Positions 9,814 to 19,668 of a stretch of DNA of 64,000 nt are shown in pieces. Within the stretch, counting starts at the first letter, position 1. Every line of letters starts with the position of its first letter. The position numbers and the translations under genes are program-made. This DNA comes from Bacteroidota bacterium (lineage in GTDB: Bacteria > Bacteroidota > Bacteroidia > Cytophagales > Cytophagaceae): NCBI GenBank assembly GCA_023428135.1, contig JAEYZG010000032.1, positions 186,001-250,000 on the forward strand, in the 5' to 3' direction. The notes under the pieces were generated by a model. The model was given only the letters and a program-made list of their open reading frames with translations, searched no databases and was not told the origin of the DNA.

Positions 9814-10284
9814 ATGATTCAAAGAATCCAATCAGTCCTCCTCTTTTTTGTGGCAGTAGTGATGGTACTTACATTGTTCTTTCCAATTTGGGAAAAAACA
9901 GAACCACAGACAGGCCTAAAAATCATTGTAAATTCCTTTAAGGCTTACGAGACGACCAACCCGAACGAGGCTGTTTACGCATCCTCCTATATAGCAGCGA
10001 TTGCAATAGTGGCAGCAGTAACTGCTTTGATATCTATTTTCAAGTACAAAAACAGACTGTTTCAGATGAAGCTTGGTCTGGTAAACTCCCTGCTAATGTC
10101 TGCTCTTATCGGTGCTAATGTTTATGCCATTCATGAGGTAAAAAAGATAGGTTTTACCCTTTATGAAGAAAGCTTTGACATCGCTTTCTTTTTACCCATA
10201 GCCGGTATTATCCTGAATATGCTGGCAAACAGATTTATCAGGAAAGATGAAGAACTTGTAAGATCAGTGGACAGACTTAGATAG
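9814..10284 (+). CDS. DUF4293-family membrane protein
   Basis: A 156-residue inner-membrane protein with four predicted hydrophobic segments (about 5-25, 58-75, 85-105, 122-140). The start M-I-Q-R-I-Q-S-V-L-L and the F-P-I-W-E loop are typical of DUF4293, a family found in Bacteroidota whose role is unknown. It is divergent from truA, with 81 bases between the two starts, and ends at a terminator. Confidence 0.85.
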   Translation: MIQRIQSVLLFFVAVVMVLTLFFPIWEKTEPQTGLKIIVNSFKAYETTNPNEAVYASSYIAAIAIVAAVTALISIFKYKNRLFQMKLGLVNSLLMSALIGANVYAIHEVKKIGFTLYEESFDIAFFLPIAGIILNMLANRFIRKDEELVRSVDRLR

Positions 10285-10321
10285 TCCAATATTTAAAAGT
10301 AATTTTCGTTTATTTATCAGC

Positions 10322-10366
10322 AGAATGTCAGGGAGCATCTTTAGTTTTCTGACATTCTTTCTTTTT
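10322..10366 (+). terminator. Terminator after the DUF4293 gene
   Basis: A 10-bp perfect stem (10322-10331 with 10349-10358), a 17-base loop and a T-rich tail, 37 bases after the stop. Confidence 0.7.
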
Positions 10367-10447
10367 AAGCTGTAGTAATTCAAGCTTATATCCAAATTTG
10401 TCGTAATCGTCTTCTTTTGCGCCAAAACCGTATAAATCCTGGAGCTT

Positions 10448-12310
10448 ATGCAATACACTAAAATTCTATTGATACTTTTCACTCTTTTTCTATCATTAAA
10501 AAGTTTTAGTCAGGATGAAAAACTAATCAAAAAAGCAGACAAGCTTTTCGAGGAAAAAAATTTCTTTCAGGCGCTCGGACAATATGAACAGGCTCTGGAA
10601 CAGAAGAAAACAGATCCTTATATTAATTTCAGGATAGCACAGTGTTACCTGCTGACATCTCCCAAAACCAAGGCTCTGAAATATGCAGCAGATGCTGTTG
10701 CCAACTCAGAGGCTCCAACCAGTGAAATGTATTTCATTCTTGGCCAATCCTATCATCTTAACCACAACTTCGATAAGGCTATTGAAAACTATAAGAAATC
10801 GGATCCGGGTAACAAAAATAAAAGAGCAATATCCAAACTCATAAATGAATGCGAGTACGGAAAAGGTTATGTTAAAAATCCTGCTGATTATAAAATTTCA
10901 AATGCCGGACCTATTGTCAATACACAGTTTCAAGAATATCTTCCTTATATCACTCCGGATCTTTCCGAACTTTATTTTACTTCCCGCAGAACAGGCTCTA
11001 CAGGAGGGAAAAAAGAATATGACGGCCTTTATTTCGAGGATATTTATGTAAGTCAGAATAAAGGAGGGGCATGGGATACTCCACAAAATATCGGCGCCCC
11101 CATTAACTCAGATTTGCATGATGCCTGTATAGGTATATCACCTTCGGGAGAAACAATGTTTATTTACAAAAGCAGTAATGGAGGGGATATTTATATTTCA
11201 GAAAAAAAAGGAAATCAGTGGACCAAACCCGAACCCCTTTCCATTAATACTCCCTTTTTCGAAACATCCGCATGTCTTTCTCCTGATGAAAGAACCTTGT
11301 ATTTTGTAAGGGCTGAAAACTTTAAAGCAAACAGAGATATTTACTATTGTTCCAGAACCTTAGGAGGTAAATGGTCTGTACCTAAAAAGCTTGAAGGCAT
11401 CAATACGCCTTATGATGAAGATGCGCCATTCATTCACCCGGACGGGAAGACGCTCTATTTCAGCTCCAAAGGACATTCTACAATGGGAGGATTTGACATA
11501 TTCAAATCTGAAAAAACTGCTTCCGGAGGATGGTCTACACCGATAAACCTTGGATATCCTCTTAATACAGCGGGAGAAGATGTTTATTTTGTGCTTTCTG
11601 CCAATGGCAAAATCGGTTATTATTCTTCTGACAAAGAAGGCGGTCAGGGAAGACAGGATTTGTATTCTGTGAGAATGCCGGTAAGCGAAGAGCCAGAACT
11701 TGCATTGCTTAAAGGAACAGTAAAAGATGAAACAGGAAAGCCCCTGGATGCTGATATCACCATTACTGATAATTCAAGCAGAGAAGTAGTTGCAAAATTC
11801 TCGTCTAACAGTGCAAACGGAAAATATATGGTCGCCCTTCCATCAGGTAAAAACTATGGAATCACGATTGAGAAAAAAGGGAAATTATTTTATTCGGAAA
11901 ATGTCTTTCTTTCAGAAAAAGATGGATACAAAGAGTTAAAAAATGATGTTCAGCTCCAAAGTGCAAAATCAGGTGCAACAGTAGTTTTGAAAAATATCTT
12001 TTTTGATTCGGGCAAATCTGACCTGAGACCTGAGTCAACCATTGAATTACAGAAGCTTGTTAAACTGTTACTGGAAAATCCTTCAATAAAAATTGAAATT
12101 TCAGGTCATACTGACAACACAGGAAATGCTGATGCGAACCTCGCTCTATCCAAGTCAAGGGCTCAAAAAGTCTCGGAATACCTCTCCTCTTCTGGCATAC
12201 CCAATAACAGACTGATATACAAAGGATACGGCAGCACAAAGTCAATTGCTGACAATACTACAGAGGAAGGCAGACAAAAGAATAGACGTACTGAGTTTAA
12301 GATTTTATAG
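10448..12310 (+). CDS. PorE-like TPR/PD40/OmpA-domain outer-membrane-associated protein
   Basis: A 620-residue exported protein: signal peptide (about 1-21, ending S-F-S-Q), TPR-type helices (about 22-125), a PD40/WD40-like beta-propeller (about 150-410; repeated P-S/D-G-x-T-L-Y-F blocks), a carboxypeptidase-regulatory-like domain (about 420-500) and a C-terminal OmpA domain (about 510-620). The OmpA part keeps the peptidoglycan-binding pattern G-H-T-D-N-T-G, then L-S-x-x-R-A-x-x-V. This order matches PorE, a periplasmic T9SS component that anchors the secretion complex to peptidoglycan. Bacteroidota often have several paralogues, so equivalence to the essential PorE is not certain. It stands alone before pgi. 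Confidence 0.85.
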   Translation: MQYTKILLILFTLFLSLKSFSQDEKLIKKADKLFEEKNFFQALGQYEQALEQKKTDPYINFRIAQCYLLTSPKTKALKYAADAVANSEAPTSEMYFILGQSYHLNHNFDKAIENYKKSDPGNKNKRAISKLINECEYGKGYVKNPADYKISNAGPIVNTQFQEYLPYITPDLSELYFTSRRTGSTGGKKEYDGLYFEDIYVSQNKGGAWDTPQNIGAPINSDLHDACIGISPSGETMFIYKSSNGGDIYISEKKGNQWTKPEPLSINTPFFETSACLSPDERTLYFVRAENFKANRDIYYCSRTLGGKWSVPKKLEGINTPYDEDAPFIHPDGKTLYFSSKGHSTMGGFDIFKSEKTASGGWSTPINLGYPLNTAGEDVYFVLSANGKIGYYSSDKEGGQGRQDLYSVRMPVSEEPELALLKGTVKDETGKPLDADITITDNSSREVVAKFSSNSANGKYMVALPSGKNYGITIEKKGKLFYSENVFLSEKDGYKELKNDVQLQSAKSGATVVLKNIFFDSGKSDLRPESTIELQKLVKLLLENPSIKIEISGHTDNTGNADANLALSKSRAQKVSEYLSSSGIPNNRLIYKGYGSTKSIADNTTEEGRQKNRRTEFKIL

Positions 12311-12471
12311 TTTTTAGCCATAATGCATCTGGGAAAATCCCGATACTTTTATATCATTTTCTTATATTTGGCGGATTTTTCGAATAAAAATCGAAATAAG
12401 TGAAAATCTTTTACCGCCATTTTAAAGCAGGGAATTGATATTCACCGGGAAAAACAGAATTAAACACACTT

Positions 12472-14121
12472 ATGAAAAAATTAACAGAGCTTGCTTCCTG
12501 GCAGAAACTAAAAACGCATTTTGACCAAACCAGTTCTCTGCAGATGCGCGACTTGTTTGAGAAAGATCCATCTCGTTTTGACAAGTTTTCATTAAAGTTT
12601 AATGACATACTTGTTGACTATTCTAAAAACAGAATCACGGAAGAAACTCTGAAACTCCTTTTTGATCTTGCAAAAGAAAGAGATGTAAAAGGATGGACTG
12701 AAGCGATGTTCAAAGGTGAAAAGATCAACAACACCGAAGGCAGAGCTGTATTGCACGTGGCATTGAGAAACAGATCAAACACTCCTGTAATCGTTGATGG
12801 CAAAGATGTGATGCCAGAAGTAAACAAGGTGCTTGATAAAATGAAAAAATTCTGTGAGCAGGTTAGAAGCGGCGCATGGAAAGGATATACTGGCAAATCT
12901 ATTACAGATGTAGTAAACATAGGTATCGGAGGTTCTGATCTTGGTCCTTACATGGTTACAGAAGCATTAAAACCATATGCAAAAGCAGGTCTTAATGTTC
13001 ACTTTGTTTCCAACGTAGACGGTACCCATATAGCAGAAACTCTTAAAGCTGTAAATCCGGAGACCACACTATTTATAATAGCATCAAAGACTTTCACAAC
13101 TCAGGAAACCATTACCAATGCTGAATCAGCAAAAAGCTGGTTCCTTGCAACTGCAAAAGATCAGAAAGCTGTGGCTAAACACTTTGCTGCTCTTTCTACA
13201 AATGCCAAAGAAGTATCTGCATTTGGCATAGATACAGAAAACATGTTCGAGTTCTGGGACTGGGTTGGAGGAAGATATTCTCTATGGTCAGCAATAGGTT
13301 TGTCCATTGCAGTATATATAGGATTTGAGAATTTTGAAAAACTTCTTGCAGGTGCTCATGCGATGGATAACCATTTCAGAAACGAACCTCTTGAGGAGAA
13401 CATTCCAGCCATTCTTGCATTACTTGGCGTTTGGTACAACAACTTCTATGGAGCAGAGTCTCATGCAATTCTTCCATATGACCAGTACATGCACCGCTTC
13501 GCTGCATATTTCCAGCAAGGAGATATGGAAAGCAATGGTAAAAGAGTTACAAGAGATGGAGACGTTATTGAAGGCGCTTATCAGACAGGCCCTATCATCT
13601 GGGGAGAGCCTGGAACCAACGGTCAGCACGCTTTCTATCAATTAATACATCAGGGAACAAAACTTATCCCATCTGACTTCCTTGCTCCTGTGCAAACTCA
13701 GAATCCAGTAAGTGATCATCATGAAAAACTTCTCGCAAACTTCTTTGCACAGACAGAAGCTTTAATGAAAGGTAAAACAGAAGCTGAAGCAAAAGCAGAG
13801 CTTGAGAAAGAAGGATTAAAAGGAGAAGACTTGGAGAAACTACTTCCACATAAAGTATTTCCTGGTAACAGACCAACCAATTCTATATTCTTCAAGAAAC
13901 TGACACCTGAAACTCTTGGTGCACTTGTGGCCATGTATGAACATAAGATATTTGTACAAGGGATGATCTGGGGTGTTAATCCTTATGATCAGTGGGGAGT
14001 AGAACTTGGTAAACAACTTGCGAAAAAGATTCTTGCCGAACTTCCTGGTGATGCCAAAGTTACATCTCACGACGCATCTACAAACGGATTGATCAACTAC
14101 TACAAAAGCAACAAGGCTTAG
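12472..14121 (+). CDS. pgi: Glucose-6-phosphate isomerase
   Basis: A 549-residue cytoplasmic enzyme that interconverts glucose 6-phosphate and fructose 6-phosphate. It has the phosphate-binding motif G-I-G-G-S-D-L-G-P (near 149), the family signature G-G-R-Y-S-L-W-S-A-I-G (near 265), the E-S-H-A-I-L-P-Y-D block and G-T-N-G-Q-H-A-F-Y-Q-L-I-H-Q-G with the catalytic Glu/His region. Length is normal for the large PGI class. A single gene with its own terminator; manA lies close by but on the other strand. Confidence 0.97.
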   Translation: MKKLTELASWQKLKTHFDQTSSLQMRDLFEKDPSRFDKFSLKFNDILVDYSKNRITEETLKLLFDLAKERDVKGWTEAMFKGEKINNTEGRAVLHVALRNRSNTPVIVDGKDVMPEVNKVLDKMKKFCEQVRSGAWKGYTGKSITDVVNIGIGGSDLGPYMVTEALKPYAKAGLNVHFVSNVDGTHIAETLKAVNPETTLFIIASKTFTTQETITNAESAKSWFLATAKDQKAVAKHFAALSTNAKEVSAFGIDTENMFEFWDWVGGRYSLWSAIGLSIAVYIGFENFEKLLAGAHAMDNHFRNEPLEENIPAILALLGVWYNNFYGAESHAILPYDQYMHRFAAYFQQGDMESNGKRVTRDGDVIEGAYQTGPIIWGEPGTNGQHAFYQLIHQGTKLIPSDFLAPVQTQNPVSDHHEKLLANFFAQTEALMKGKTEAEAKAELEKEGLKGEDLEKLLPHKVFPGNRPTNSIFFKKLTPETLGALVAMYEHKIFVQGMIWGVNPYDQWGVELGKQLAKKILAELPGDAKVTSHDASTNGLINYYKSNKA

Positions 14122-14144
14122 TAAATTAGTTAAAAAAAATATGC

Positions 14145-14177
14145 AGAGGCAACCCGAAACAGGTTGCCTCTTTTTTT
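14145..14177 (+). terminator. Terminator after pgi
   Basis: A 10-bp perfect stem (14145-14154 with 14162-14171) and a long T-run, 24 bases after the stop. Confidence 0.88.
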
Positions 14178-14345
14178 ATACTTTTCATTGCAGTCTGTAC
14201 ACCTTACCAGACAGGCACTTTTTACTTTTAAAAAAAACAAATTCCTACTACACCTCAATAAAATCAAAGCCTCTATCACTTTCACAAACATATCATTTCC
14301 TGCACCTGTTCTTCAAATAAGAGGAACATTTAGTCCCAACAACTT

Positions 14346-14612
14346 ATGAAGAAGATTCTATTAATTCTTATAACATATATACTTGTAATACCTGTGACGC
14401 ATGCTGAAGCTATTGAAGATGTAAACACTTATAGAATTACAATGCTTGCTTCTATTGGCACAATTGTCTTATCCATATTCGTTTACTATCTCATCTGGAA
14501 ATCCGGAAATACTGCGGGAGCAAAGAATAAAATCAAAAGAACTACAGTACAGGCAGCGAAAATTAATCCTAAAACAGCAACTCCTGTACAAAAGCAAAAA
14601 ATGGCAAGCTGA
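14346..14612 (+). CDS. Small membrane protein of unknown function
   Basis: An 88-residue protein not recognised as a family member. It has a signal peptide-like start (about 1-20, ending T-H-A-E), a second hydrophobic span (about 33-52, M-L-A-S-I-G-T-I-V-L-S-I-F-V-Y-Y) and a basic, alanine- and lysine-rich tail of about 35 residues that should face the cytoplasm. A good terminator starts 15 bases after the stop, which supports expression. The same DNA can be read in another frame for 77 codons, but that reading has no sensible start or composition. Confidence 0.55.
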   Translation: MKKILLILITYILVIPVTHAEAIEDVNTYRITMLASIGTIVLSIFVYYLIWKSGNTAGAKNKIKRTTVQAAKINPKTATPVQKQKMAS

Positions 14613-14626
14613 GGTTTGTCTTTTAC

Positions 14627-14669
14627 CAGGAATTGTTTGCGGAGTTTTGCTTCAATTCCTGTTTTTTTT
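14627..14669 (+). terminator. Terminator after the small membrane protein gene
   Basis: An 8-bp stem (14627-14634 with 14654-14661) closing a longer loop and followed by a run of eight T. Confidence 0.7.
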
Positions 14670-14742
14670 ATTTAACTAACCTTGGAATTTTTACAATCTA
14701 CCTCTCAATATAAACCCATTTAAACCGAATGGTATGGAAAAT

Positions 14743-14780
14743 AAAAAATCCTTCCTTTTCACAAAAAGAAGGATTTTAAT
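14743..14780 (-). terminator. Terminator after manA
   Basis: A 10-bp perfect stem (14745-14754 with 14768-14777). On the minus strand it is followed by a T-run, about 20 bases after the manA stop. Confidence 0.75.
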
Positions 14781-14800
14781 AACAATATCTGTATCCTGAT

Positions 14801-15778
14801 TTAATCTATGTAAGACTCCAGAAGTTTAGTTTCTGAAATGCTTTCCACAGTTACCTCTTCAATAGTTGCAGGAATCAGGACCGAGTCTCCCTTCTGTATG
14901 TTTATCGACTCTTTCCCGTATTTAATATCAGCCTTCCCTTCGAAGCAAACATAAATCACAAAGCAATCCAGACCTTTATATGAACGGGAGATTGTACCGT
15001 TTACATGCAGCAAATTTGTCGTAAAGCAGACATTCTGAACAAGCTGAACAGGCGTATTGACTTTGTCTGTGTATTGTGTTTTATAATCGGAATAGTGGTT
15101 AAAATCAATCACATCCAGAGCCAATTCTGTATGCAGTTCTCTTTTTTGGCCTTTGTCATCCACTCTGTCAAAATCGTAGATTCGGTAAGTAATGTCAGAA
15201 GTTTGCTGAATTTCCGCCAAAAGAATACCCTTACCAATAAAATGTACCCTGCCAGCAGGGAGAAAAAATACGTCTCCGGATTTTACTTCTTCAAAATTCA
15301 GAACTTCTTCAAGCTTATTATTTTCCAGGTATTCAAGGTACTTCTCTTTCGTTACTCCCTTTTGGAAACCCGTATTCAGCCTTGCTCCTTCCTCCGCCTG
15401 AAAAACATACCACATCTCTGTCTTTCCGAAGCAACTGTGTTTCGCCTTGGCAACTTTATCATCAGGGTGAACCTGAATACTCAGATCTTCATTTGCATCA
15501 ATAAATTTTACTAGAAGAGGGAATTCATTTCCGAATTCCTTATAAATTCTTTCCCCTACAAGTTTTCCTTTATACTCTTCGATCAGCGTATCCAGGCCAC
15601 AGCCTTTCAATCCCCCCTCACTTACCTGGGATACATTTCCTTTTACACCGGAGATTTCCCAGGTTTCACCACAATTTGGTAAGGGACCAAAATCTTTTCC
15701 AAGGATAGTCTTAATCTTTTGCCCTCCCCAAATTTTTTCTTTAAAAATCGGGTTAAACTTTAAAGGATATAATTCCAT
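14801..15778 (-). CDS. manA: Mannose-6-phosphate isomerase, class I (cupin type)
   Basis: A 325-residue zinc-dependent isomerase interconverting mannose 6-phosphate and fructose 6-phosphate, which supplies GDP-mannose synthesis for glycans. The start P-L-K-F-N-P-I-F-K-E-K-I-W-G-G is characteristic. Metal ligands are visible as Q-V-H-P-D-D (Gln and His near 100), K-T-E-M-W-Y-V (Glu near 120) and G-R-V-H-F-I-G (His near 177). The C-terminal half is the second, degenerate cupin (F-V-I-Y-V-C-F-E-G, then G-D-S-V-L-I-P-A). The length fits the short bacterial YvyI/Pmi type. Confidence 0.93.
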   Translation of the reverse strand: MELYPLKFNPIFKEKIWGGQKIKTILGKDFGPLPNCGETWEISGVKGNVSQVSEGGLKGCGLDTLIEEYKGKLVGERIYKEFGNEFPLLVKFIDANEDLSIQVHPDDKVAKAKHSCFGKTEMWYVFQAEEGARLNTGFQKGVTKEKYLEYLENNKLEEVLNFEEVKSGDVFFLPAGRVHFIGKGILLAEIQQTSDITYRIYDFDRVDDKGQKRELHTELALDVIDFNHYSDYKTQYTDKVNTPVQLVQNVCFTTNLLHVNGTISRSYKGLDCFVIYVCFEGKADIKYGKESINIQKGDSVLIPATIEEVTVESISETKLLESYID

Positions 15779-15939
15779 ATTAAAATATCAAACGTCAAAA
15801 TTGATAGATATAATTTAAACTACAAAAAGTATTGACGATAATGTTTACATTAATTTACTGTCAGTTTGACAGTTTCCTCCTTCAATGGAATGGTTTTTGA
15901 AAATTATCGAACAGAAAATTAATTAAATATAAAAATACA

Positions 15940-17757
15940 ATGGCAGAAGAAAAAGGTACCTTATCCATTCACACCGAAAATATTTTCCCGATAATCAAGA
16001 AATTTCTTTATTCGGATCATGAAATTTTTCTTAGGGAACTGGTTTCCAACGCTGTAGATGCCAGCCAAAAATTAAAAAAACTTGCATCATTCGGAGAATG
16101 CAAAGAAGAAGTCGGCGACCTTAAAGTTACCGTAACACTGGATGAAAATGCTAAAACCATTACCATCAGCGACAATGGTATCGGTATGACTGCAGATGAA
16201 ATCAAAAAATACATCAACCAGATAGCTTTTTCCGGTGCAACCGAATTTCTTGAAAAATACAAAGACAAAGGGGAAGACAAGCAGATCATAGGGCACTTTG
16301 GATTAGGCTTTTACAGTGCCTTCATGGTAGCTTCAAAAGTAGAAATCGTTACCAAATCTTTTAGAGATGGTACCGAAGCTGCGAGATGGATATGCGACGG
16401 TAGCACAGAATTTGAAATTTCAGCTGCAGAAAAAGCTTCAAGAGGTACTGACATTATCCTTCATGTAGCAGAAGACAGCAAAGAGTTTCTTGATAAATAC
16501 AGACTTCAGAATATTCTTGATAAGTATTGTAAATTCCTTCCTGTTCAAATTGAGTTTGATGCAAAGGTTGTAAACAATCCAAATCCAATCTGGACAAAAC
16601 AACCTTCTGAACTGAAAGACGAAGATTACATCACTTTCTATAAAGAGCTTTATCCATTCACTGAAGATCCGTTATTCTGGATCCATTTGAATGTTGATTA
16701 TCCTTTCAACCTGACAGGTATATTATATTTCCCTAAACTGAAGGGAGAGTTTGAAGTACAGAAAAATAAAATCCAGCTATACAGCCGTCAGGTATTCATT
16801 ACTGATGAGGTAAAAGACGTTGTTCCTGAATTCCTGATGTTGCTTCACGGTGTGATTGACTCCCCGGATATTCCGCTTAACGTTTCCAGAAGCTATCTTC
16901 AGGCGGATGGTAATGTAAAGAAAATCAACACTTACATTACTAAAAAAGTAGCTGACAAACTTTCTGAGTTATTTAACAATGACAGAAAAGGATTTGAAGA
17001 GAAATGGAATGACATTGGCGTGTTCATTAAATATGGAATGATCAGTGAAGAAAAATTCTATGAAAAAGCTAAAGACTTCTGTCTGCTAAAAAACCTTAAA
17101 AATGAATTCTTCACTGTAAACGAATACAAAGAACGCATCAAGGATAGTCAGACTGACAAGAACCAGGATATCGTTGCGCTTTACAGCACTGACCCTGGTA
17201 AGCAGGATGCTTATATTCAGTCTGCCGAAAGAAAAGGCTATGATGTTCTATTGCTTGATACTCTGATCGACAGCCACTTTATTGGTCTTGTTGAGAGAAA
17301 AAATGAGAAATTCCAGCTAAAGAGAGTTGATGCTGATACTGTGGAAAAGCTTATAGATAAAGATGAAAAGCTTGAAAGTGTATTAAGCGAAGATCAGCAG
17401 AAATCGATTAAAGAGATTTTTGAAAAAGTGATCAGCAAACCGAATATGACTGTAACTGTTGAATCTCTTCCTGTAGATGAACTTCCTGTATCTCTTACCA
17501 TGCCTGAATTTATGAGAAGAATGAAAGACATGGCTATGGGCGGAAGAACAGGCTTTGGAGAATTCCCTGATCAATTCAATGTAATCGTTAATGCTAATCA
17601 CAAAACGGCACAGAAAATCCTTCAGGCTGATGGCGATGAGGCTAAATCAAAAATTGCAAAACAGGCATTTGACCTGGCATTGCTTTCTCAGGGAATGCTG
17701 AAAGGCAATGACCTTACAAGCTTCATTAAGAGAAGTGTTGAGCTGACATTAGTTTAA
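15940..17757 (+). CDS. htpG: Chaperone HtpG (Hsp90 family)
   Basis: A 605-residue ATP-dependent cytosolic chaperone. N-terminal GHKL ATPase motifs: E-L-V-S-N-A-V-D-A-S, D-N-G-I-G-M and G-H-F-G-L-G-F-Y-S-A-F-M-V. The middle domain carries S-R-Q-V-F-I-T-D and the catalytic-loop region N-V-S-R-S-Y-L-Q. The C-terminal dimerisation domain is short, as in other Bacteroidota. Upstream is a long AT-rich leader without an obvious heat-shock element. Immediately after the stop lies a run of short heptamer repeats and then a terminator. Confidence 0.97.
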   Translation: MAEEKGTLSIHTENIFPIIKKFLYSDHEIFLRELVSNAVDASQKLKKLASFGECKEEVGDLKVTVTLDENAKTITISDNGIGMTADEIKKYINQIAFSGATEFLEKYKDKGEDKQIIGHFGLGFYSAFMVASKVEIVTKSFRDGTEAARWICDGSTEFEISAAEKASRGTDIILHVAEDSKEFLDKYRLQNILDKYCKFLPVQIEFDAKVVNNPNPIWTKQPSELKDEDYITFYKELYPFTEDPLFWIHLNVDYPFNLTGILYFPKLKGEFEVQKNKIQLYSRQVFITDEVKDVVPEFLMLLHGVIDSPDIPLNVSRSYLQADGNVKKINTYITKKVADKLSELFNNDRKGFEEKWNDIGVFIKYGMISEEKFYEKAKDFCLLKNLKNEFFTVNEYKERIKDSQTDKNQDIVALYSTDPGKQDAYIQSAERKGYDVLLLDTLIDSHFIGLVERKNEKFQLKRVDADTVEKLIDKDEKLESVLSEDQQKSIKEIFEKVISKPNMTVTVESLPVDELPVSLTMPEFMRRMKDMAMGGRTGFGEFPDQFNVIVNANHKTAQKILQADGDEAKSKIAKQAFDLALLSQGMLKGNDLTSFIKRSVELTLV

Positions 17758-17759
17758 AG

Positions 17760-17814
17760 CGGAAAGCGGAAAGCTAAAAGCTAAAAGCTAAAAGTTCAAA
17801 GCTGAAAGTTAGAT
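17760..17814 (+). repeat. Heptamer-like tandem repeat (AAAGCTA type) downstream of htpG
   Basis: About seven imperfect copies of a 7-base unit (GCGGAAA, AAAGCTA, AAAGTTC, AAAGCTG) directly after the htpG stop. A related array lies at 27964-28017 directly after the superoxide dismutase stop. Confidence 0.7.
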
Positions 17815-17829
17815 TATTTCCATGTTCAT

Positions 17830-17870
17830 GAAAAAGCTGCTGTATTTTTATGGCAGCTTTTTCTATTTTT
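17830..17870 (+). terminator. Terminator after htpG
   Basis: An 11-bp perfect stem (17830-17840 with 17853-17863) and a T-rich tail, about 70 bases after the htpG stop. Its presence argues that the next gene does not start at the ATG at 17822, which lies before this hairpin. Confidence 0.8.
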
Positions 17871-17914
17871 ACCTATGTAATTTGCTCTCGCTTAAAATTC
17901 AGATTACAAATTCT

Positions 17915-19372
17915 ATGTCCCGTAAAATAACTTTTACTCTCTATTTTATTCTAACTCTATTTTTTACAGCTCTCATTCCATTGATTGCAGGTACAAATGG
18001 AATCGAGCTGACTCATGATTCGGGATACTACGTACAAGCTGCCAGGTCTTTTGCTAACGCTAATTTATTTCTTGATATTCATGGCAGCAGATTAACCTTA
18101 TACCCTCCCGGATATGCATTATGGTTGTCATTTTATAAATACACAGGATTAGACATCCTTACCTTTGCAATGTGGAGCAATGCTATTTTTCTTTTATGCC
18201 TGCTGATCAGTTCCATATTTATCCTGAAAAAAACAATTAGCAACCCAACCCTCAGGCTTATAGCTTTTATCTCTTTAGGATTATCCACAGTAATGGTACA
18301 GAACGGTGTATTCCTCTGGTCCGATCTATTGTTCATAGTTTTTTCAGTTGCGTATCTTTATGCACTCACTACATTTCTGGAAAACAAAACCGGGATATCA
18401 TTTCTCCTGCTTATACTTTACTCAGTAGCCGGTTTTTATATCCGATATATTGGAATCACTTTTATCTTTAGCACTATCATTGCACTTACACTTTCAGGAA
18501 ATTTTAGCATCGGCGAAAAAACAAAAAACATCATCTCATATGTAATATACTCAGGCTTTTTTGTAGTGCTTTGGTTTATCAGAAATTATGTAGTAAGCGG
18601 GAGCTTGTCAATAGAATACAATAAAGGAAGCAAATCCTTTCTTAAAAATATCATGGATTCGTTGGAGATCATATCAACATACTTTATTCCAAACTCACTA
18701 GCCTCCCCAATCAAATTAACATTCATTATTATTCTAATTATAGCTTGTGTCTTTTTCAGTTTAAAATTAAGAAAACAAATACCACCAGCTTTCAACGCAC
18801 TTATCTCATTTGCCTTTTCTTATCTGGGATTTTTCATCCTTATCAATACCATCAAAGACATATGTGACTTCGATGACAGGTATCTATCTCCTCTATTTAT
18901 TCCCCTTATGATTGTAACCTTTATCATTATCGATAAGGCAATTGAAAATTTTAAATACAAAAAATATCTCATAGCTATCCTTTGTCTATGGCTTATATAC
19001 CCAGCATACAGGACATACAAAAATGGTCTCCAGTGGTACAATGGGGTAGGCTACAATACAGCCAACTGGAAAAACAATGAGGTTCTTAATGAAGTAAACA
19101 AATTCTCCAAAAATCTGATCATCTCTAATAATCCCATACCTATCATCCTTATCAACAGTACAACTGCATACTCAATGGATTTTAAAGATGCTCAGGGAAA
19201 AGATTTTTATTTTGTGGAATGGACTAATGGAGAGCGTCTTCTTTATCTCAACACCAATGAGAAAGAGTTTAAAGAACAACACACTTTAAAGAAAATAAAA
19301 AAGATGAAAGATGCAACGATTTATTATCATGATGATAATGCATATCGTTCTATATTAAAAGGGGAAGAATAA
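17915..19372 (+). CDS. Multi-spanning membrane protein, GT-C glycosyltransferase-like
   Basis: A 485-residue inner-membrane protein with about ten hydrophobic spans. The first large loop carries L-T-H-D-S-G-Y-Y-V-Q-A-A-R-S, the position and type of the acidic motif seen in lipid-linked-sugar glycosyltransferases of the PMT/ArnT (GT-C) superfamily. Y-P-P-G-Y-A-L-W follows, also typical. The last 90 residues are soluble. It would act on the periplasmic face, moving a sugar from a polyprenyl carrier; donor and acceptor are unknown. I chose the ATG at 17915 rather than that at 17822, because the 31 extra codons would run through the htpG terminator. It is not in an obvious glycan operon. Confidence 0.75.
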   Translation: MSRKITFTLYFILTLFFTALIPLIAGTNGIELTHDSGYYVQAARSFANANLFLDIHGSRLTLYPPGYALWLSFYKYTGLDILTFAMWSNAIFLLCLLISSIFILKKTISNPTLRLIAFISLGLSTVMVQNGVFLWSDLLFIVFSVAYLYALTTFLENKTGISFLLLILYSVAGFYIRYIGITFIFSTIIALTLSGNFSIGEKTKNIISYVIYSGFFVVLWFIRNYVVSGSLSIEYNKGSKSFLKNIMDSLEIISTYFIPNSLASPIKLTFIIILIIACVFFSLKLRKQIPPAFNALISFAFSYLGFFILINTIKDICDFDDRYLSPLFIPLMIVTFIIIDKAIENFKYKKYLIAILCLWLIYPAYRTYKNGLQWYNGVGYNTANWKNNEVLNEVNKFSKNLIISNNPIPIILINSTTAYSMDFKDAQGKDFYFVEWTNGERLLYLNTNEKEFKEQHTLKKIKKMKDATIYYHDDNAYRSILKGEE

Positions 19373-19668
19373 GAAGTTATTAATGGTTGGGTTAACTCTT
19401 AAATTGCCACATTGTGAGATCATTATTAATCTCACAGAAAAACACATTGATGCCAGAGAGGTATACTTGGAGTTCCTGCTATCTTAGTATTGAATTTCCA
19501 TCTTAGAGTCAAATCTTTATCATACTTATAACAAAGTAAACCAAAACGGTCATAATTGAAATGTTCTAATTTTCCATCGGACTTTTGCGGTTTTATAACA
19601 TCTAGACTCCTCACAGGTTTTAAAGATGAGTATAAAACTATTTTACAAATTATTCCAAGGTAAAGTTT

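Noticed and set aside
9733..9831. Extended N-terminus of TruA from a TTG at 9831
   Set aside because: The added 33 residues are not TruA-like, the extension overlaps the divergent DUF4293 gene, and a GTG with a GGAGG lies at the start of family similarity.
10264..10482. A 72-codon minus-strand reading between the DUF4293 and PorE-like genes
   Set aside because: It overlaps both neighbours' ends, spans the DUF4293 terminator and has a biased composition.
17822..17914. Earlier ATG for the GT-C-like gene
   Set aside because: The extra codons run through the rho-independent terminator of htpG, so the ATG at 17915 is preferred.
19432..19614. A 60-codon minus-strand reading before the VOC gene
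   Set aside because: It starts with GTG, matches nothing recognised and has no terminator or operon context. It could be a remnant, but the support is too weak.
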